In this document: one piece after another, positions 60,551 to 64,000 of the stretch
How the letters are laid out: every line of letters begins with the position of its first letter
Numbering within the stretch: the first letter of the stretch is position 1
Source: Moesziomyces globuligerus
Lineage: Eukaryota; Basidiomycota; Ustilaginomycetes; Ustilaginales; Ustilaginaceae
Direction: 5' to 3'
DNA length: 64,000 nucleotides
Assembly: GCA_030849465.1 (NCBI GenBank)
Contig: JARVLF010000009.1
Location: forward strand, 388,907 to 452,906
Position numbers and translations under genes: made by a program
Notes under the pieces: generated by a model
Told to the model about the DNA's origin: nothing
The model's input: the letters and a program-made list of their open reading frames with translations, nothing else
The model's database searches: none

Positions 60551-63500
60551 TGGCATGCATGGCCCTACATCCCTGGACGCCATCCATCTGTAAATACCAA
60601 GATTGCGCTCTTTGTTTCTCAGCCAGCAACGGCAAGGCGGTGCTCGAGTTGACCGGAACGGTCCAAGGCCATCCGGCTCGCATCCTCGCCGACACCGGCG
60701 CTGGCCTGTCTATAGTCTCAAGTTCGTTCGCCCGCAAACACAAAATACCATCAAAAACAGCAAAAACAACAACAATACATGGTGTCACCGGACACCAAAT
60801 GACCACGAGGTCCATGGCGATGATCCGCGTAGCAATTGGTGGCCACGACCTCGGCCCTGTGCCTGCTTGGGTGGTAGACGTGGCCGACTACGACTTCATC
60901 CTGGGGTATTGGGCCCTACGCCGGCTCAAACCAACTATCCATTGGGAGACCGGGCAGCTCGAGTTCGAGCTACTAGGGCCGATGCAGGCCTACCATGCCT
61001 CCCAAGATGACGGGTCGCTTCTACCAAAAGCCGTCGAAGAAGGCACACGGCAAATTTCGGTGACATCCGCCGAGTCGCGGCCACTCGACGGACCTCCACA
61101 TTCGTTCGCCAAGTCGCGCTCACTCGGCGAATTGCCGCTCCGGTCCGCCGAGCCCACCCCATTTGCCGAACGCCAAATTCCGGCGAGGCTCCACGGCCAC
61201 GAGTTTGTATCCGCCGAACGCCTGTTGCAGGCAGCCGTCGAAGACGGCCCAATTGGGTTCATGCTCCTGGAGGAACCATGGGATTCCCTCCCGGCATTCG
61301 GTTTCGTGCCTACCGGAGCCGACAAGGGGGTGGAAATGGAGGTGGAGCCCGACAAGCCGGTGTTGGTCGAAGAGATCCCAGAGCCTTACAGACATCTGCG
61401 AGTCGTCTTCGACGAGGTGGAAGCAGACCGGCTGCCGCCTCACACGGATCATGACCTCCGCATCGATTTGATTGAGGGCAGCAAGCCCCCTCAAGGGCCG
61501 CTGTACCTCAAGGGGCCCAAGGAAATGGCAGAACTGCGCAAGTACTTGGACGAGAATCTTGCCAAGGGCTTCATTCAGCCATCAAAGAGCCCGGCGCGGT
61601 CACCGGTGCTCTTCGTACCCAAGAAAGACGGCGGCCTTCGTCTCTGTGTCGACTACAGAGGGCTCAACAAGATTACGATCAAGAATCGCGCGCCACTGCC
61701 GCTCATTGAGGAGCAGCTATTCCTCCTCCGCAGGGCCAAGATCTATTCGAAGCTGGACCTCAAGGCAGCCTACAACCTGATTCGCATTTCAAGTGGCGAT
61801 GAATGGAAGACGGCATTTGGGACCCAGCTTGGGCTATACGAGTACTTGGTGATGCCGTTCGGCCTGGCAAATGCCCCAGCTCACTTCCAGTCGTTCATCA
61901 ACCACATCTACCGCGACATCATTGGGGTGTACGTGGTAGTGTACCTTGACGACTTCCTCATCTTCAGCGACACACTCGACGAGCACATCAAACACGTCAC
62001 AGAGGTGCTCACAAGGCTCAAGCAGCACAGACTCTTCGCCAAGCTGTCCAAGTGTGCTTTCCACACCGACACGGTCGAATTCCTGGGGTACATCATCAAG
62101 CCCTCTGGGATTGAGATGGACCCAGAGAAGGTCCGCACAGTCAAGGAATGGCCTATGCCGGAGTCGATCCACGACATCCAGCGCTTCCTTGGGTTTGCGA
62201 ACTTCTACCGGCGGTTCATCGCCCACTTCGCCCGGATCGCCAAGCCTCTCACGGCCCTGGTGAAGCCAACGGAACGCTTCAAGAAGTTCGAGCTGCCGGA
62301 AGACGCCAAGCAGGCCTTCCACAAGCTCATACAAGCGTTCACGACGGCAGGAGTGCTAAGACACTTCGATTACCACCTGCCAACACGGCTCGAGACAGAC
62401 GCCAGCGACTTTGCCATTGCCGGGGTCCTGAAGCAGGAGCACGAGGGCCGGTGGCACCCGGTCGCATACTACTCGCGGAAGATGGCGCCCGCCGAGAAGA
62501 ACTACGAGATCCATGACAAGGAGCTTCTCGCAGTTGTGGCATGCCTCACCCAGTGGCGCCATATGCTTGCAGGGCTGCCTAGCCAGCTCGTCATTCTCAC
62601 GGACCACGAGGCGCTCAAGTACTTCAAGTCGCAACGCCGCATCACGGGCAGGCAGGCACGCTGGGCGGTGTTGCTAGCAGACTTCAACTTCGTGTTGCAG
62701 TACCGGCCAGGGGATAAGGCCGGCGAGCCTGACGCCCTGACTCGGCGTCGCGACATGGAGCCGGCAGGCGAGGAGCGCAAGCATAACGTGCGGCAACTAT
62801 TGCCCTCCCGCGTATTTGCGGTAGAGGACGAGCCAATTCGGCGAGTCCTTGCAACTCGACGAACGTCCGCCGAGTCACCGGAACTCGACGGACGCGCGCC
62901 GACCATGGCCAATATCGCCTCGGAAGGACTGCTAGGCCTCGCCAAGACCTTCCAACCGCTCGATAAAGAGTTGGCCGAGCTGCACGCCAAAACACCGTTT
63001 GAGGAGAAGAACGGAGTGTGGTACAAGGAGGGCCGGTTGGTAGTGCCGAAGGTAACCATGCCAGGTAGCACCACCGACCGCAAGACTCGCCACGCCCGCG
63101 AGGTGGACGAGCAGTCGCTGTCGGTGGAGCACCTTCGCTTCATGGTAATGTCGCAGTGCCATGACGGAGCGGCGGCCGGCCACGTTGGCCGCGACGCCAC
63201 GCTGCACCTGGCACGACGACACTACTGGTGGCCAGGCATGACAACCTGGATAGCGGACTACGTCGCGAGCTGCCCTGTCTGCGCCAGATACAAAGCGCCC
63301 AGACACAAGCCATACGGCTTGCTGCAGCCACTCGCAACGCCGCAACGGCCATGGGGCTCCATATCGATGGACTTCATCGAAGGCCTGCCGCTGTCAAGCG
63401 GGTACGACTCCATCTTGGTAATCGTCGATCGCTTGACCAAGTATGCAGTTGTCGCCCCGACGCACAAGACAGCGACAGCCGAGCAGACCGCCGAGCTCCT

Positions 63501-63600
63501 CAAGCTTCACTTGTTCGCGCACTTTGGCGTCCCGGACCACATTGTGTCGGACAGGGGACGCCAATTCATCTCGAAGACCTGGAGCGAGTTCGTCAGCTAG
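60550..63600 (+). CDS. Retrotransposon Pol polyprotein, truncated in the integrase core
   Basis: A 1016-codon frame, -1 relative to gag. Aspartic protease: ILADTGAGLSIVS (D48). Reverse transcriptase: SPVLFVPKKDGGLRLCVDYR, KLDLKAAYN, and YLDD active site (61942-61953). RNase H: ETDASDFAIAGVL and NYEIHDKELLAVV. Integrase: HHCC zinc finger (HVGRDATLHLARRHYW..CPVC), then the core with first Asp in SMDFIEGLP and second in VSDRGRQF. The third catalytic residue (Glu) and the C-terminal domain are absent. The stop codon TAG (63598-63600) comes from the telomere-type repeat, so the truncation is genomic. The element cannot integrate by itself. Confidence 0.9.
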   Translation: MACMALHPWTPSICKYQDCALCFSASNGKAVLELTGTVQGHPARILADTGAGLSIVSSSFARKHKIPSKTAKTTTIHGVTGHQMTTRSMAMIRVAIGGHDLGPVPAWVVDVADYDFILGYWALRRLKPTIHWETGQLEFELLGPMQAYHASQDDGSLLPKAVEEGTRQISVTSAESRPLDGPPHSFAKSRSLGELPLRSAEPTPFAERQIPARLHGHEFVSAERLLQAAVEDGPIGFMLLEEPWDSLPAFGFVPTGADKGVEMEVEPDKPVLVEEIPEPYRHLRVVFDEVEADRLPPHTDHDLRIDLIEGSKPPQGPLYLKGPKEMAELRKYLDENLAKGFIQPSKSPARSPVLFVPKKDGGLRLCVDYRGLNKITIKNRAPLPLIEEQLFLLRRAKIYSKLDLKAAYNLIRISSGDEWKTAFGTQLGLYEYLVMPFGLANAPAHFQSFINHIYRDIIGVYVVVYLDDFLIFSDTLDEHIKHVTEVLTRLKQHRLFAKLSKCAFHTDTVEFLGYIIKPSGIEMDPEKVRTVKEWPMPESIHDIQRFLGFANFYRRFIAHFARIAKPLTALVKPTERFKKFELPEDAKQAFHKLIQAFTTAGVLRHFDYHLPTRLETDASDFAIAGVLKQEHEGRWHPVAYYSRKMAPAEKNYEIHDKELLAVVACLTQWRHMLAGLPSQLVILTDHEALKYFKSQRRITGRQARWAVLLADFNFVLQYRPGDKAGEPDALTRRRDMEPAGEERKHNVRQLLPSRVFAVEDEPIRRVLATRRTSAESPELDGRAPTMANIASEGLLGLAKTFQPLDKELAELHAKTPFEEKNGVWYKEGRLVVPKVTMPGSTTDRKTRHAREVDEQSLSVEHLRFMVMSQCHDGAAAGHVGRDATLHLARRHYWWPGMTTWIADYVASCPVCARYKAPRHKPYGLLQPLATPQRPWGSISMDFIEGLPLSSGYDSILVIVDRLTKYAVVAPTHKTATAEQTAELLKLHLFAHFGVPDHIVSDRGRQFISKTWSEFVS

Positions 63601-63646
63601 GGTTAGGGTTAGGGTTAGGGTTAGGGTTAGGTTAGGGTTAGGGTTA
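63598..63646 (+). repeat. Interstitial telomere-type repeat array (TTAGGG)n
   Basis: About eight TTAGGG units, one shortened to TTAGG, with the G-rich strand running 5'-3' rightward. That is the orientation of a right-hand chromosome end, yet 354 bp of other sequence follows, so the array is interstitial in this assembly. Confidence 0.95.
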
Positions 63647-64000
63647 CAAGGTGCGCCCCTTGGGGTGGGGTAACAAACATGTCTTGGGGTCTTAAGTAAA
63701 CTGTGTTTAGTTATGGGTACAAGTGCGCCCCTTGGGTTTGGATTTGACCATCTCTTTTTATGATGATTGTAGTTCTTTAGTCCCATTGACATATCCTTGC
63801 TGAACCCCTCTCATTAGGTTAGGGATTTCAAGGCGCCCTCTTTTTATGATGTTATTATAGTTTACTTTAGGTCCTCAGTGAGCATATTCCTTGCTGAACC
63901 CCACTCAAGTTTAACAGTGGGGTGCGGAGATATGAGACCGAAGAAATTTGGCCGGGTGGCAAAACGGGGTCGTCAAAAAGTGCTTGGATCTTGCCAGTGT
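63647..64000. repeat. Subtelomere-like, internally repetitive sequence
   Basis: AT-richer than the rest. 'agtgcgcccctt'-like words occur at ~63651 and ~63723. An ~86-bp unit beginning tctttttatgatg and ending ccttgctgaacccc occurs imperfectly twice (about 63751-63815 and 63838-63903). A single ttaggttaggg lies near 63816. No gene. Confidence 0.6.

Larger units (their letters stand above)
58236..62895. repeat. Dispersed short palindromes (CGAGT..ACTCG family) within the retrotransposon
   Basis: A ~20-bp interrupted palindrome of the type CGCCGAGT-N5..8-ACTCGACGGA recurs in five clusters: 58248-58264 and 58287-58303 (LTR/leader), 58956-59060 (leader before gag), 61066-61150 (linker between protease and RT) and 62840-62890 (linker between RNase H and integrase). 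At least eight arms or pairs are recognisable. In the coding parts they encode low-complexity Ser/Glu/Pro/Arg peptide and keep the frame. Confidence 0.65.
58147..63597 (+). mobile_element. Ty3/gypsy LTR retrotransposon, truncated at its 3' end
   Basis: Starts at TGTTACGGG (58147), a plausible 5' LTR start, and contains gag and pol with protease, reverse transcriptase, RNase H and part of the integrase in Ty3/gypsy order. It ends abruptly inside the integrase core, where TTAGGG repeats begin (63598). The 3' LTR and the integrase C-terminus are missing, so the target-site duplication cannot be checked. gag and the retained part of pol have no stops. Confidence 0.88.

Noticed and set aside
63443..63673. 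Frame ending in VRVRVRVRVRLGLGL
   Set aside because: Translation of the telomere-type repeats in an unused frame.
1..64000. CRISPR arrays, prokaryotic operons or replication origins
   Set aside because: The gene content and introns are eukaryotic; none of the repeats has the spacing of a CRISPR array.

Overview
The window reads as nuclear DNA of a smut-like basidiomycete (Ustilaginales is my best guess; this is inferred, not searched). The signs are GC-rich, closely packed genes with few short GT-AG introns, fungal-type protein families (cutinase, sedolisin, GH115, chitin-synthase-like GT2), Kex2-type sites, a lone 5S rRNA gene and TTAGGG telomere-type repeats near the right end.

Positions 1-25 kb are mostly housekeeping. 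They hold COG6 (cut by the left edge), mitochondrial ribosomal protein uS11m, a membrane-anchored GH17 glucanase, RRP6 head-to-head with RNase H2A, SF3A3 head-to-head with the DEAD-box helicase FAL1, a secreted protein of unknown function, a very large disordered protein, QCR9 split into four tiny exons, and an IVY1/BAR-like protein. Four adjacent genes act on RNA or RNA:DNA and sit as two divergent pairs.

Positions 25-41 kb lean towards secreted and plant-cell-wall functions: a GH115 alpha-glucuronidase, a 102-residue secreted protein, a sedolisin, a small GPI-type surface protein and a cutinase-family esterase. OLA1 lies among them. A 4.2 kb stretch (29.8-34.0 kb) has no gene I can recognise.

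Positions 41-47 kb hold a full-length Crypton (tyrosine-recombinase DNA transposon), followed in direct orientation by a decayed relative. The relative has lost each segment carrying catalytic residues.

Positions 47-56 kb hold a mucin-like membrane protein, the 5S rRNA gene, and a divergent pair: a UDP-N-acetylhexosamine-type 6-dehydrogenase and a chitin-synthase-like GT2 with unusual catalytic-motif residues. Together these could make and use an acidic amino-sugar nucleotide for a cell-surface polysaccharide. This is the best candidate for an undescribed system here, but the link is inferred.

Positions 57-64 kb are repeat territory: a broken Tc1/mariner-type transposase, then a Ty3/gypsy LTR retrotransposon. 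Its integrase is cut off by about 50 bp of TTAGGG repeats, which supply the stop codon. Beyond lies AT-richer, internally repetitive, subtelomere-like DNA. The retroelement carries a dispersed family of short palindromes in its leader and in linkers of its coding region.
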